Shown one piece after another: positions 1 to 12,195 of a DNA stretch of 64,000 nt. Made by a program: the position numbers and the translations under genes. The notes beneath the pieces were generated by a model that ran no database searches, was not told where the DNA came from, and worked only from the letters and a program-made list of their open reading frames with translations. How positions within the stretch are numbered: position 1 is the first letter of the stretch; every line of letters begins with the position of its first letter. Source of the stretch: Elymus sibiricus (Eukaryota; Streptophyta; Magnoliopsida; Poales; Poaceae); assembly GCA_039707655.1 (NCBI GenBank), contig CM077672.1, positions 354,622,031-354,686,030 of the forward strand. The letters run 5' to 3'.

Positions 1-507
1 TCATATGGGTCCGCACAGGTTTTATTTTTATTTTTTCAAGTTTGTGTTTACTTTTGTTTTTCATATTGTTTTTACCTTTTGAAAGAACAAATGTAAGAAA
101 AAACTACAACTGCCATAAAATAAAAGAAAGTTCTTGTGCATTTGAAAAATGTTCAACATGTTTTTGGAAAATGTTTCACATGTATTCAAAAGTTATAACG
201 TGATTTTGAAGCAAAAAAATGCCATGCATTCAAAAAATTGACAGTGTGTATCCAAACAAAAAGGTTCAATATGTTTTAGAAAATGTTCAATTATTATTAA
301 AAATTTATTGTGTAAAATTATCCTTATATTTCTACAGACACTGTTGACGTGTTTTTCTACATTTCTAGAATTTAATATTATTACACAATAATTTTTAATG
401 CATGTTGAATAGTTTGCAAAATACAATGTTATCAAATTTTTAATAAATTTGTATTTTAGAAATACAATTAAGATACACAATAATTGTGTGTGCTTCTGGT
501 CCGGAAT
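1..507. other. AT-rich unassigned sequence
   Basis: This stretch is strongly AT-rich with many A and T runs. I see no convincing gene, terminal repeat or LTR end in it. It ends where the K' repeat begins with its TG dinucleotide at 508, so it is the flank into which K' inserted or an older decayed element. Confidence 0.4.
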
Positions 508-1740
508 TGTGACGCCCCCGACTCAATCGTGCACTAATCATACACGCAAATGCGCACGATCAAGCCCAGTGACTCACGGGAAGATATCACAACACAACTC
601 TAGATACAAAATAAAATAATACAAGCTTTATATTACAAGCCAGGGGCCTCGAGGGCTCGAATACATAAGCTCGAATACAAGAGTCAGCGGAAGCATCAAT
701 ATCTGAGTACATACATAGCTAAACAAGTTTGCCTTAAGAAGGCTGAGCAAAACAACGATATCTAGATCGCAAAGGCGCATGCCTCCTGCCTGGGAGCCTC
801 CTAAACTACTCCTGGTCGTCGGTCTCCACGTAGTAGTAGGCTCCGCTGGGATAGTAGTAGTCATCGGCGGGATCAGCTGGCTCCGTGGCTCCGTCAGTTG
901 ACCGCAGCAATCGGTTATGGGAAAAGAGGTAGCAAAGCAACCGTGAGTACTCATCCAAAGTATTCGCAATACTTACATCAGATCTACGCTAAGTATGCAT
1001 CGGTATCAAAGGGAGAGGCTGTATATGTGGACTATACTGCAGAAATGCCAAAATAGAGGGGAAGGCCTAGCCTATCGAAGACTAGCATCTTGCAGCATTA
1101 GAAGAGTGCAGATTAGCATCATAACATAAAGTAATAAGTATTAGTAGCAATGCCCAGAGATCCTTCCTCGACTCCCTGCGAGAAAGCAATCCCGGAGCAA
1201 ACATATTATTTAATTAACACAGGTATCCAGTTCTAGTTGTAGTAGATCGGGATACTCTCCGAGCGTCCGTTACCGTGGACACGGCTATTCGAATAGATAT
1301 ACTTCCCTGCAGGGGTGCACCAACTTACCCAACATGCTCGATTAGCTATGGCCGGACAAACTTTTCCTGGTCATGCCCGGGCTCGGCAGATCGACACGAC
1401 GTAGTCCTACCTAGGCTCTGCAGAGAGGTCCCCGCCGGTCTACATCCTAAGCACTCAGGGGTCTTGGGCCCATCGTCCTTTGCACTCCGAGTCGTTGCGA
1501 GCAGGGCCAGCCTCACCATGTTGTGCCTGTGGGAATCTGTTGTCAGCCGTGCCGCAATGCTGCACTGGAAGTCTGACAGAGCTTTCCGAAGAATCGTACG
1601 ACGCCGAGTGCCCATAACTTATCTCGCGTGGTGGTTAGTGCGAAAAGGCCAGAGGCCTACTCAGATCTCATATCCAAACCGTTAGTGTATTGGGAGCTCG
1701 CGGAGACGATCAGTGATACACGATCAGTGATCCCGTCGCC
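508..1740 (-). mobile_element. K': truncated copy of long TG..CA repeat, minus strand
   Basis: Read on the minus strand, this matches the plus-strand segment of K at about 34730-35978 over its whole length. The left edge TGTGACGCCCCCGACT is the reverse complement of the K terminus ending GGGGGCGTCACA. It is cut at 1740 by element I, whose flank 'cccgtcgcc' also occurs in K. The rest of K' must lie beyond the right edge of the window. With TG..CA ends it looks like an LTR or solo LTR of an unclassified large LTR retrotransposon. I do not recognise a family name with confidence. Confidence 0.75.
806..900 (-). CDS. K' tyrosine/aspartate-rich C-terminal exon (partial)
   Basis: On the minus strand a short frame reads TDGATEPADPADDYYYPSGA and then YYYVETDDQE before a TAG at 808-806. 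The copy in K (35578-35678) has the same frame and same end (DDQE, stop). Length differences between the copies are one codon and two codons, never a partial codon, and several differences are synonymous. Upstream of about position 908 the frames of the two copies no longer agree. That is what a splice acceptor there would produce. The function is unknown. The upstream exon seen in K would lie outside this truncated copy. Confidence 0.4.
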
Positions 1741-1977
1741 TAATACGTCTCCGTCGTATCTACTTTTCCAAACACTTTTGCTCTTGTTTGGGACTCTAAT
1801 TTGCATGATTTGAATGAAACTAACCCGGACTGACGCTGTTTTCAGCAGAACTACCATGGTGTTGTTTTTTGTGCAGAAATAAAAGTTCTTGGAATTGGAC
1901 GAAACTTTTTGGAGATTTTTTATGGATTAAATAAAAAATACTGGAGCCAAGATCCACTGGAGGGGAGCCACCTGCTG

Positions 1978-2074
1978 CCCACGAGGCACCAGGGTGCGCC
2001 ACCCCCCCTGGCGTGCCCTGGTGGCTCGTGGGGCCCACGTGGCTCCGCTGACCCTAATCTCAGGCCTATAAATT
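1978..2074 (+). promoter_or_regulatory. GC palindrome and TATA box of LTR promoter, element I
   Basis: Two 23-24 bp arms (1978-2000 and 2010-2033) are near-perfect reverse complements around a C-rich loop. The arm core is ACGAGGCACCAGGG. About 33 bp downstream lies TATAAATT (2067-2074), a good LTR promoter. The same palindrome in the same relative place occurs in nine other LTR copies in this window. Confidence 0.6.
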
Positions 2075-2869
2075 CACAATTCCAGAGAAAAAAATAAGAG
2101 AAGAAGTTTCATCACGTTCTACGATACAGAGCCGCCGCCACCTCCTGTTCTTCATCGGGAGGCCAGATCTGGAGTCCGTTCGGGGCTCCGGAGAAGGGGA
2201 TCTTCCGTTATCGTCATCATCAACCATCCTTCATCACCAATTTCATGATGGTCACCGCCGGGAGTGAGTAATTCCTTCATAGGCTTGCTGGACGGTGATG
2301 GTTTGGATAAGATTTATCATGTAATCGAGTTAGTTTTGTTAGGGCTTGATCCCTAGTATCCACTATGTTCTGAGATTGATGTTGCTATGACTTTGCTATG
2401 CTTAATGCTTGTCACTAGGGCCCGAGTGCCATGATTTTAGATCTGAACCCTTTATGTTTTCATGAATATATTTGTGTTCTTGATCCGATCTTGCAAGTTA
2501 TACGCACCTGCTACGTGTTATGATCCGCATACCCCAAGGTGACAATAATTGGGATTCTTTTCGGTGATTACCGTAGTTTGAGGAGTTCATGTATTCACTA
2601 TGTGCTAATGCTTTGTTCCGGTTCTCTATTAAAAGGAGGCCTTAATATCCCTTAGTTTTCTTATGGACCCCGCTGCCACGGGAGGGTAGGACAAAAGATG
2701 TCATGCAAGTTCTTATCGCAAGCACGTATGACTATATACGGAATACATGCCTACATTACATTGTTAAATTGGAGCTAGTTCTGTGTCGCCCTAGGTTATG
2801 ACTGTTACATGATGAATGTTATCCAACATAATCACCGATCCAATGCCTACGAGTTTTTCACATATTGTT

Positions 2870-2965
2870 CTTTGCTAAGTTACTACTGTTGCTACTACTG
2901 TCACAATTGCTACTACTATTGCTGCTACCGGTACTGCTACTGTTACTATCATTATTATTGCTATC
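2870..2965 (+). repeat. CTACTG/CTATTG microsatellite-like stretch in LTR
   Basis: The sequence consists of imperfect repeats of CTACTG, CTACTA and CTGCTA near the 3' end of the LTR. It is low complexity, and the open frame across it is not a gene. Confidence 0.7.
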
Positions 2966-3165
2966 AAATTACCATACTACTGTGCTACTGATCACTCTGC
3001 TGCAGATATTTAGTCTCCAGGTGTGGTTGAATTGACAACTCAACTGCTAATACTTGCAAATATTCTTTAGATCCCCTTGTATCGAATCAATAAATTTGGG
3101 TTGAATACTCTACCCTCAAAAACTGTTGCGATCCCCTATACTTGTGGGTTATCAAGACCTTTTTC

Positions 3166-3183
3166 TGGCGCCGTTGCCGGGGA
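3166..3183 (+). other. tRNA-Asp primer-binding site, element I
   Basis: TGGCGCCGTTGCCGGGGA is complementary to the 3' end of plant tRNA-Asp. It starts 12 bases after the end of the LTR. This primer is typical of Athila-lineage Gypsy elements. Confidence 0.85.
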
Positions 3184-3223
3184 ACATAGCTCTATTTACT
3201 GAGTCACTTGGGATTTATATCTG

Positions 3224-5839
3224 TTGATCACTATGAAGAATTTGAAGAACGCTAAGACCAAGATCGTTCCCTCTAAGACGAGGGGAGGTAAGGAACTGCC
3301 ATCTAGCTCTGCACTTGATTCACCTTCTGTTTTGAGTAGACTTGTGACACCACCACCTATTATGCATTCTGGAATGTTGCTAGTTATTGATGATACTGCT
3401 TCTGTTATGAATGATACTTATGATGATGCTAGTACTATGCTTGATAATACTGTGCCACTTGGTGAATTTCTTGATGAACAAATTGCTAAAGCTAAAGAAA
3501 CTGAAAATGTTGAAACTCTTGAAAATTATGATTCACCTATTATGCCTAGCTCTCCTACTAGAGTTGAATCACCTGATGAACATTGCTTTGATAGGGAGAC
3601 GGCTAGAGCCATCCTTGCTTGTAATGATAGAGATGAAGTTATAAAATTGCTTGTTGAAATGAAAGAAAAATCTATGAGGGAGAGAATGAAATATGATCCT
3701 AAGTTTGCTACCTCTCCCGTATTTGTTACTGATAAGGATTTTGAATTCTCTGTCGATCCTGAGTTAATTACTTTGGTTGAATCTGATCCTTTCCATGGCT
3801 ATGAACCTGAAACCGTTGTGGCACATCTTACTAAATTAAATGATATAGCCACACTATTCGCTCATGAGGAAAAAATTCGCTATTACTATATTCTTAAGTT
3901 GTTTCGTTTCTCATTAAAGGGTGATGCTAAGGAATGGTATAATACTCTTGCTCCTGGATATGTGCGTAGTCCCCAGGATATGATTTATTACTTCTCTGAA
4001 AAATATTTTCATGCTCATAAGAAACAAACTGCTTTACAGGAAATATTTAACTTTGTGCAAATTGAAGAAGAGAATCTCCCTCAAGCTTGGGGGAGGCTTC
4101 TCCAATTACTTAATGCTTTGCCTGATCATCCTCTTAAGAAGAAAGAAATACTTGATATCTTTTGTAATTGACTAACCGATGCTTCTAGGGACTACCTAGA
4201 TAGTTATGCTGGTTGTGTTTTCAGGGAGCGAACTATTGAACAAGCTGAGGAACTATTGAATAATATATTGAAGAATGATAATGATTGGACACTTCCTGAA
4301 CCACCGCCTAAACACACTCCGAAGAAGAGGGGTATTTTATTTCTCAGTCCTGAAGATATGCAAGAAGCAAAGAAATGTATGAAGGAAAAAGGTATTAAAG
4401 CTGAAGATGTTAAGAATTTGCCACCTATTGAAGAAATACATGGTCTTGACACACCGCCACAGGTAGTAGAGGTAAATTCTCTTATAAAGTTTGATGAAGG
4501 TGATATTCCTTATAACAAACCTCCTAGTCAATGTTTGTATGAATTTGACAATTATATTATTAAGCAAGATCATTTCAATGCAAATGTTATAAAACAATTG
4601 AAACAAAATGCCTACATGATTGATCGCTTGAGTGACTTGTTGTTTAGAATTGCTAATGATGTCAAAGGTGTAGGTAAACATGCATCTATGGTTCAAACCC
4701 AATTAGAACAAGTTGCTAAATCTCAAAGTGAATTGCTCAATGAAATGAATAACAATATGAATGATCATGCTGTTAGAGTAATGACTAGAGGAAGTAGAAT
4801 GACTTAGGAGCCACTTTATCCTGAAGGTCACCCTAAAAGAATTGAACAAGACTCTCAAAGAATTAATGTTGATGCACCTAGTAAATCTAAAAAGAAAAAG
4901 AAAAAGAAAAATGATAGGACTTTGCATACTTCTAGTGAACCTGAGGTAGAAAAACCCTTGGAGGATAGTAATGATGTTTCTATTTCCGATGCTGAGACTC
5001 AATCTGGTAATGAACAATCACCTGATGATAATAATAATGATGATGCTCATGTGGATGCCCAACCAGATAATGATAAAGAACTTGATAATGATGTTGAAAT
5101 AGAACCTGTTGTTGATCTTGATAACCCACCTCCTAAAAACAAACTTTATTATAAAAGAGACTTCGTTGCTAGAAAACATGGTAAAGAAAGAGAACCATGG
5201 GTTCAAAAACCCATGCCCTTTCCTCCTAAACCATCTAAAAATAAGGATGAGGAAGAATTTGAATGCTTTGCTGAAATGCTTAGGCCAGTCTTTTTGCGTA
5301 CTCGTTTGACTGATATTTTAAGGATGTCCCCTTATGCTAAATATATGAAAGACATTGTCACAAATAAAAGAAAGATACCTGAAGCTGAAATTTCTACCAT
5401 GCTTGCAAATTATTCATTTAAGGACGGAGTACCTAAGAAACTAGGAGATCCAGGAATACCAACTATACCATGCTCCATTAAAAGAAATTATGTCAAAACT
5501 GCTTTGTGTGATTTAGGAGCTGGTGTTAGTGTTATGCCCTTCTCTTTATATAAAAGACTTGATTTGAATAAACTCACTCCCACTGAAATATCATTGCAAA
5601 TGGCTGACAAATCAATTGACATACCTATCGGTGTTTGTGAGGATGTGCCCGTTGTAGTTGCAAATGTTACTATCCTAACAGACTTTGTTATACTTGATAT
5701 GCCCGAGGACGATAACATGTCGATTATCCTTGGTCTACCCTTTTTGAATACTGTAGGGGCTGTTATTGATTGCAACAAAAGCAAGGTCACTTTTCATATC
5801 AACAGTAATGAACATACGGTGCACTTTCCGAAGAAATAA
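3224..5839 (+). pseudogene. gag-protease polyprotein of element I, two in-frame stops
   Basis: One reading frame of 872 codons, including its terminal stop, runs from the ATG at 3224 to the TAA ending at 5839. It is broken only by TGA at 4169-4171 and TAG at 4805-4807. No frameshift is needed. Residues about 185-330 form the retrotransposon gag domain (ESDPFHGYEPETVVAHLTKL, later FRFSLKGDAKEWYNTL). A lysine-rich, acidic linker follows. Near residue 764 is the retropepsin-like motif CDLGAGVSVMPFSLY, with the catalytic aspartate present. A typical protein of this type ends shortly after the protease, as here. There is no reverse transcriptase. The role would be capsid and particle maturation for a non-autonomous element. 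Confidence 0.85.
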
Positions 5840-6694
5840 TTTCAAGTAAATGGTATTCATGTTATTGAAAAGGCTCCGACAATTACTATTGGAAGTTTTC
5901 AACTCCCTCTTCCTACTGTCAAAAAGAAATATGAAACTCTTATTATTGGGGAGGTACACATCCCCGTTTAGGTAACGTAGTGTTTTTATGAAGGTTCTTC
6001 GGTTTCATGTTATTCGGAAATGGTTTGTTAATAAGACTTGATCAACCTTATTAATGGATTCTTTTTGAGAGGCATGTGGTCGATGAATTTAGTAGGCACA
6101 ACCCTCTGTACCCACTTTTTGTTTTCTGTTATTTTTAATTAAATGCAATAAAATGCCATGATTATCCCATTTCCTGAATTATCCGTGCAATAAAAAAGTG
6201 CCGAAAAATGAAAGTGCTCAGAATGATCTGAAATTTTTACATGAATTTTTATAGAATATTTAAGAATTTTTGGAACTAAAAACATACCAGGGGGATGCCC
6301 CAGGTGCCCACGAGGCACCAGGGCGCGCCAGCCCCTGGCGCGCGCTGGTGGCTTGTGGGCCCCACAGGGAGCCCCTCACTTATCCCTTCAGCCCACTTCG
6401 TCTCTTACCTCTAGCAAAAATTCCTGGTAGCTCTCTCTCTCGTGTTCTTGCTCCCAAACCTGAGATTTTCGATCTCTTTGCTCGGAGCTCCATTTCCGAA
6501 ACTGTTTTGGGAGATTGCTACTTGGTATGTGACTCCTCCATTGCTCCAATTAGTTTTTGCTCTAGTGGATTATATTTTGCATAATTAGCTGCTCTTGGTG
6601 CTACTGAAAATGAGCTTGCATGTTGAATTCTTTGAGTTCCAAGTAGTTTGAATGCTTGATATGGCCTCTAGACATCCATATGAGTAGTTGCTAT
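5840..6694 (+). other. Spacer between gag-protease and second ORF of element I
   Basis: No gene is visible. The segment holds an internal copy of the LTR-type GC palindrome (6304-6363), followed by pyrimidine-rich sequence with a CTCTCTCTCTCG run that resembles a leader. It ends at 6694, where minus-strand element II is inserted. Confidence 0.6.
6304..6363 (+). promoter_or_regulatory. Internal copy of GC palindrome in element I
   Basis: Arms at 6304-6329 and 6337-6363 match the LTR palindrome (core CACGAGGCACCAGGGCGCGCC) but lie inside the element, upstream of the second ORF. The position suggests a second, internal promoter for that ORF. I see no strong TATA box nearby, so this is an inference. 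Confidence 0.4.
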
Positions 6695-8213
6695 TGATAA
6701 CCCATAAGTATAGGGGATCAATTGTAGCTTTTTCGATAAATAAGAGTGTCGAACCCAACGAGGAGCTAAAGGTAGAATTAATATTCCCTTCAAGTTCTAT
6801 CGACCACCGATACAACTCTACGCGCACTTAACGTTCGCTTTACCTAGAACAAGTATGAAACTATTTTGTAGGTGATAGGATAGGTTTGCAAGAATAAAAC
6901 TAGAAGTACTTTGCGAGAATAAAACTACGAGTAATTTGCAAGATAATAAAAGTTAGTTGTTTAGTAGAAAGCTTTTGTAACACAAGAGAATGATTTGTCC
7001 CTAGGCAATCGATAAGTAGACTGTTAATCATTGTTGCAATTTTATATGAGGGAGAGGCATGAGCTAACATACTTTCCGTACTTGGATCACAGGCAATTAT
7101 GATTGGAACTCTAGCAAGCATCCGCAACTACCAAAGATCATTAAGGTAAAACCCAACCATAGCATTAAGTGTCAAGTCCCCTTTACTCCCATACGCCACA
7201 ACCCCCTTACTCGGGTATGTGTTTCAGTCACTCACGCCACCCACTATAAGAGAATTATGAACGTATTGCAAACCCTATAGCGGGAATCCCTCACGCTTGC
7301 ACGACACAGAGGGCACCATAGGATAGCATCAAAATAAAACATACAACTCAAACCAATCATATGATCATCAATCAACCCATAGGACAAAACGAATCTACTC
7401 AAACATCATAGAATGGCCACAAATCATTGGATAATAATATGTAGCATTAAGAACCATGTTTAAGTAGAGATTACAGTGGGAAGAAGAGGTGTTACACCAC
7501 TGCATAGAGGGGGAGAGAGTTGGTGTTGACGGTAGCGTGGTTGTTGATGTAGATCACCGTCACGATCCTTACCCCGGCGGCACTCCGGCGCCACCGGGAG
7601 AGAGGGGGAGAGAGCCCCCTCCTTCTTCTTCTTCCTTGGCCTCCCCCTAGATGGGAGGAGAGTTTCCCCTCTGGTCCATGGCTGTCATGGCGGCAGAGGG
7701 GCAGGAGCCCCTCCTAGATTGGATCTCTCTTTCTATTCTCTTCTATTTCGCGCTCCTGTTTTCTGGCCGTTCACCGTTTCTTAAATTCCCGGAGATCCGT
7801 AACTCCGATTGCGCTGAAATTTTAACACGGTTTTTTCCGGATATTAGCTTCCTTGCGCCTGAAGTAGAGCACCAACCGACCTACGAGGGCCTCACGAGGC
7901 ACCACGGCGCGCCGGGCCCCCTGGTGCGCCCTGGTGCCTCGTGGGGCCCACGAGCACTGCCTTGCATTGATTCCACCTCCCAAAATTCACATATATTCCA
8001 AAATAATTCTCCGTAAAATTTTATTGCATTTGGACTTCGTTTGATATTGATTTTCTGCGAAACAAAAAACATGCAACAAACAGGAACTGGCACTGGGCAC
8101 TGGATCAATATGTTAGTCCAAGAAATCATATAAAATGTTGCCAAAAATATGTGGAAATTGTAGGATATTGGCATGAAACAATCAAAAATTATAGATACGA
8201 TGGAGACGTATCA
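6695..8213 (-). repeat. 3' LTR of element II
   Basis: On the minus strand it starts TGATACGTCTCCATCG (8213) and ends ATGGGTTATCA (6695). The length is about 1.52 kb. It carries the GC palindrome at 7890-7946. Its first 900 bases on the plus strand match 12196-13095 closely. Confidence 0.85.
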
Positions 8214-8226
8214 GCATCTCCAGTTG

Positions 8227-8617
8227 CGGAAATGCAATTCGGCTCCGGAGAGCACGTGCTCCTGCCTACGGAAAATGATTTTCGAAATGTCAAAAAAATT
8301 GGGACAAATTTTTTTGGTGATCTTTGTCACATACAAATGCTACATGCAAATTTTGAGGCAAAAAGGTTAAGCATTTTGGCCTGCGCCAAAAAACAAATCA
8401 AAGACAAAATGTCACCACAAAATGACAACCCAAATTTGTTTTTTTCACCGACGAAACACCGCTACTCCGTTTCGCATGAAATTTGTCAAGCATGCTTGCG
8501 ACACCAACACGATCATCTACAAAAAATTTCAGAATTTTTTGAAACATTTTTCTATAATTTTTCGCGTTACTGTTCATCCGGGTGCAAATGCACCCGGGAG
8601 CCAAAACGCCAGCCCCT
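8227..8617. mobile_element. Mutator-like MITE with 9-bp target duplication
   Basis: A 391-bp block is flanked by the 9-bp direct repeat CTCCAGTTG (8218-8226 and 8618-8626). Its ends are imperfect inverted repeats sharing GGCTCC followed by GC-rich bases. It has no coding capacity. A 9-bp duplication is typical of Mutator-like elements. The inverted repeats are short and degenerate, so the superfamily call is moderate. Confidence 0.55.
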
Positions 8618-8626
8618 CTCCAGTTG

Positions 8627-10729
8627 GTGCTTTATAAGAGAAGATGGAGACTCAATAAAAATAAAAATGCATAAAAGTAAATAGATAGGCTCTTCATAGA
8701 GGGAAGCAGAGATTTGCAAATGTGCCGGAGCTCAAAGCTTAAATTAGAGAGATAAAATTGTTTTTGAGAGGCATGCTTTTCCTGTCAACGAAAATGACCG
8801 AGAATTCCCAATATTTTCCATGCTAGACACATCATAGGCGGTTCCCAAACAGAAAGTAAAGTTTATTTCCTTTCCACCATTCTTTCACAATCCATGGCTA
8901 GCCGTATCCATGGGTGCCCTCCATACCAACACTTTCCAAGGAATTTTGTTATTATTATTTTTGATTCATTGTGGGACTGGGCATCCCTATTACCTGCCAG
9001 TCTCTCGTGCAATGACAAGTGAATAAATACTCATCGTGAGAATAACACACCTAGCATGGAAAATATTGGCCACCCCCTGCCGCTTCATGAGTGGTACGGG
9101 CGCACAAAACGGAAAATTATTTTGAAAAATTAAAGTTGGCACATGCAAATTTACTTGGAACGGCATGGAAATACCGCATATAGGTGGGTATGGTGGACTC
9201 ATTTGGCACAACTTTAGGTTTAGGGAGTTAGATGCACATGCAGCATTCCCGCTTAGTACAAGTGAAGGCTAGCAAATAGATTGAGAAGCAACCAACCAGA
9301 AAACGAAAGCAGTCATAAGCATGCATTGAGAATAACTAACACTGAATAATGCACCATAAGTAGGATATAACTTCGTTGCATAACTATTGACTTTACGTGC
9401 ATGCATAGGGAATCACAAACCTTAAAACCAATATTCTTACTAAATCACAATTACTCACTAGCATAACTCACATATTATCATCTCCATATCGCAAAACTAT
9501 TGCAAGGAATAAAACATATCATATTCAGTGATCTACAAGGTTTATGTAGGATTTTCTGACTAACCATATGAATGACCAATTCCTGTTGACTCTCTAAATA
9601 GATATAAGTGAAGCAAGAGAGTTTAATTCTTTCTACAAAAGACCACACTCTAATAAATATAAGTGAAGCAAAAGAGCATTCAACAAATAATGGTTTTCTA
9701 TGTGAAGAGAAACAGGCATCCAAACTTCAAATGATAGAAGTGAAGCACATGAAGCATTCTATAAATCCATACTCAAAAGATATAGGTGAAGTGCATGAAG
9801 CATTCTATAAATCAACCAAGGACTATATCATACCAGCATGGTGCATTTATTAAAAGAAAAAGAAAAAGGCACACAATGCTCCAAGAATTTACGCATATCA
9901 TGTGAACAAAACAAAAACCGAGACATACGGATACTTGTTGAATAAAGATGGGATGCCTTCCGGGGCATCCCCAAGCTTAGATGCTTGAGTCTCCTTGAAT
10001 ATTTACTTGGGGTGCCTTGGGATTCGTTAGTATAATAAAGCAAATCACTACTTTAAGTACTGTTGCAAACCCATTATATTTTATTTTTGCATTATACCAA
10101 CTGTATTCTAACTTCTCCATGGCTTATACCTTCTGATACAATCCACAGTTTCATCAAAACAAGCAAAACAATGCATCAAAAACAGAATCTGTCAAAAACA
10201 GAACAGTCTGTAGTAATCTGAACATTGACCATACTTCTGTAACTCAAAAAGTTCTGAAAAATTAGGAAAAAATAAACAATTTGCATATAAGTGCTGTGTA
10301 AAAATTTCAGAATTTTTGCATGTTCCAGTAAAAAAATGTAAATTCACGCACTACAGCAAAAGTTTCTGTTTTTGCACTGCACATACCAAACAAGCAATTT
10401 AAACATCCTAACGGTAAATCTTGGAACATTATTTTTATAATACAATTGATTTGTACAAGGGGATAATTATTTTTGTTGAAAATTTTCTGTAATTCAAGAT
10501 TCACAAAGTTTCCATGGGCATGAACAAATTTCAAGGAGCTCCCCCACTTCAACGGTGCTCGTCTTTCTTACTTTCACTTTTCTTTTTGAAAAAGTTTTAG
10601 GTTTCCCTCTATATTTTTTGTTTTTAAACTTTATAAAAGCACTCAACAAATATAAATGACTCTCTAAAACTTCCGGGTTGTCTCCCTGGCAGCGCTTTCT
10701 TTAAAGCCATTAAGCTAGGCATGAAGTGC
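8627..10729 (-). other. 3' non-coding region of element II
   Basis: No gene is visible. On the minus strand this region holds the shared 3' module also seen in L and I (about 8630-9260), an AAGTGAAGCA-type degenerate repeat (about 9600-9800), and the GGGGATGCC stem-loop at 9950-9972 with a damaged partner near 10006-10024. It also holds the ACAGACTGTTCTGT block near 10190-10220. Confidence 0.65.
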
Positions 10730-12072
10730 TCAAGTAATCGATCCACCCGGATCCCAAGGTATATCAAAGCCAATTTTAATTAACAATGATTTGTAATTTA
10801 GTAGTGAGCACAAAGCAACATATATCATGCAATGACGAAGTCTAACTCTCTTCCTATGCATCGGCATGTCATAAAAGAACAATTCATGCACATCAAGTAA
10901 AGGCCAATGCATAGTATAAACAGTTTCTTGCAATTTTATCGTATTGGAAACATAGAGAGGTGGAGTTCTAGTTCCTCTCTCATAATAATTGCAAGTAGGA
11001 GCAGCAAGCACATGATATTATATTCATCAAAATCATCATGTGTAGTAGTAAAACGCAACCCATCAATATAATCCTTAATAAGTGCAAACTTCTCCGATAT
11101 AGTGTAGTTGGGAGAATTCAAAAATATAATAGGACTATCATGTGTGGGTGCAATAGCAACAATTTCATTCTTAACATAAGGAACTATAGCAAGTTCATCT
11201 CCATAAGCATAATTCATATTGGCATCATGGCCACAAGCATAGCAAGCATAAATTTCATCAAAAAGGGATATTTCAAACGAATCCAAGGGATCATAGCAAT
11301 TATCATAGCATTCATCCTTCGGTAAACACGAAGGGAAATTTAACAATGTATGGGATAAAGAGTTACTCTCATCAGAAGGTGGGCACGGGTGATCAATCCG
11401 CTCTTCCTCCTTTTGTTCGTCGCTCTCCTCCTCAATTTTTTCATCTAATGAGCTCACGGTGTCATCATTTTCTTCTTCCATAGGAGCCTGCAAAATATTA
11501 GTCTCTTCTTGGACAGCGGAGGAGTCCTCAATATATTCTTTAACATAAGCATTAGAAGCATAGTTTTCATGGCAATATTTAAGTATGGCAAAAATTTCAG
11601 ATTTGTAAAGAGTAGCATCATACTTTTCAATCAAAGAAGCAATTTCATAAGCATCCTTAAAAGCAACAAATTCTTCAATTTGTTCAATATCATAGTAACT
11701 ATAAACACCTTTAGCATAAGAATATATGATTCCATTGTCACTAAACTCACATTGGTAGGGAAGGTGTTTCTTAGGGTCTTCAGAACAAGTAAAATCATGT
11801 ATTTCGCACAAATTCCAAGCATAGCAATTCAAAGTATTAATATGATGCCATAAGAGTTTCCTTTTTTGAGACAAGCGGTGTCACACAAAATAAGCATGCT
11901 CATTTAATGATTTTCCCCCAACTAAGCTAGTTGGGTTTTCAGCACGAGCACAAAGGGATCGAAGATGATCCAAGTAGAAAGCTTCAGCAGTATGATAGAT
12001 TTTGGGTGGTTCTTCAACCCTTGGTTTAGCAGGTACAACTAATTTTTTTGGTATTTTACGTTTCCTACCCAT
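10730..12072 (-). pseudogene. Acidic Athila-associated protein of element II, stop and frameshift
   Basis: The frame starts at an ATG at 12072 (MGRKRKIPKK, a basic start) and reads through one TGA at 11883-11881. It runs to about 11000, where a shift to another frame is needed to keep similarity to the proteins of G and H; that frame ends at 10730. Shared features are an LKYCHENYASNAYVKEY-type segment like DLEEIYKYCAVNC in G, a long acidic middle, an NYYERG motif and the C-terminal PMHRKRVRL. No gag, protease or reverse transcriptase motif is recognisable. The function is unknown. Confidence 0.65.
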
Positions 12073-12167
12073 AACTAAAGATATAAAACAACTTAGAACA
12101 GAAAATAAAATCTACCTAGTGATAAAGCAAACGAGCACACACGAGAATATCAACCCCACGCTATTGC

Positions 12168-12185
12168 TCCCCGGCAACGGCGCCA
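12168..12185 (-). other. tRNA-Asp primer-binding site, element II
   Basis: The reverse complement reads TGGCGCCGTTGCCGGGGA, the complement of tRNA-Asp. It lies just inside the 5' LTR on the minus strand and so fixes the direction of the element. Confidence 0.85.
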
Positions 12186-12195
12186 GAAAAAGGTC

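Larger units (their letters stand above)
1741..3154 (+). repeat. 5' LTR of element I
   Basis: The LTR starts TAATACGTCTCCGTCG, where the 3' copy at 39417 keeps the canonical TG, so the second base is mutated here. It ends CTTGTGGGTTATCA. It contains a GC palindrome (1978-2033), a TATA box (2067-2074) and a CTA/CTG-type microsatellite (about 2875-2960). Where the 3' LTR survives (39417-39712) the two copies are closely similar. Confidence 0.9.

Noticed and set aside
1275..1685. 136-codon open frame on the plus strand
   Set aside because: It lies antisense in the K' repeat, and I see no frame conservation with the K copy at the corresponding place.
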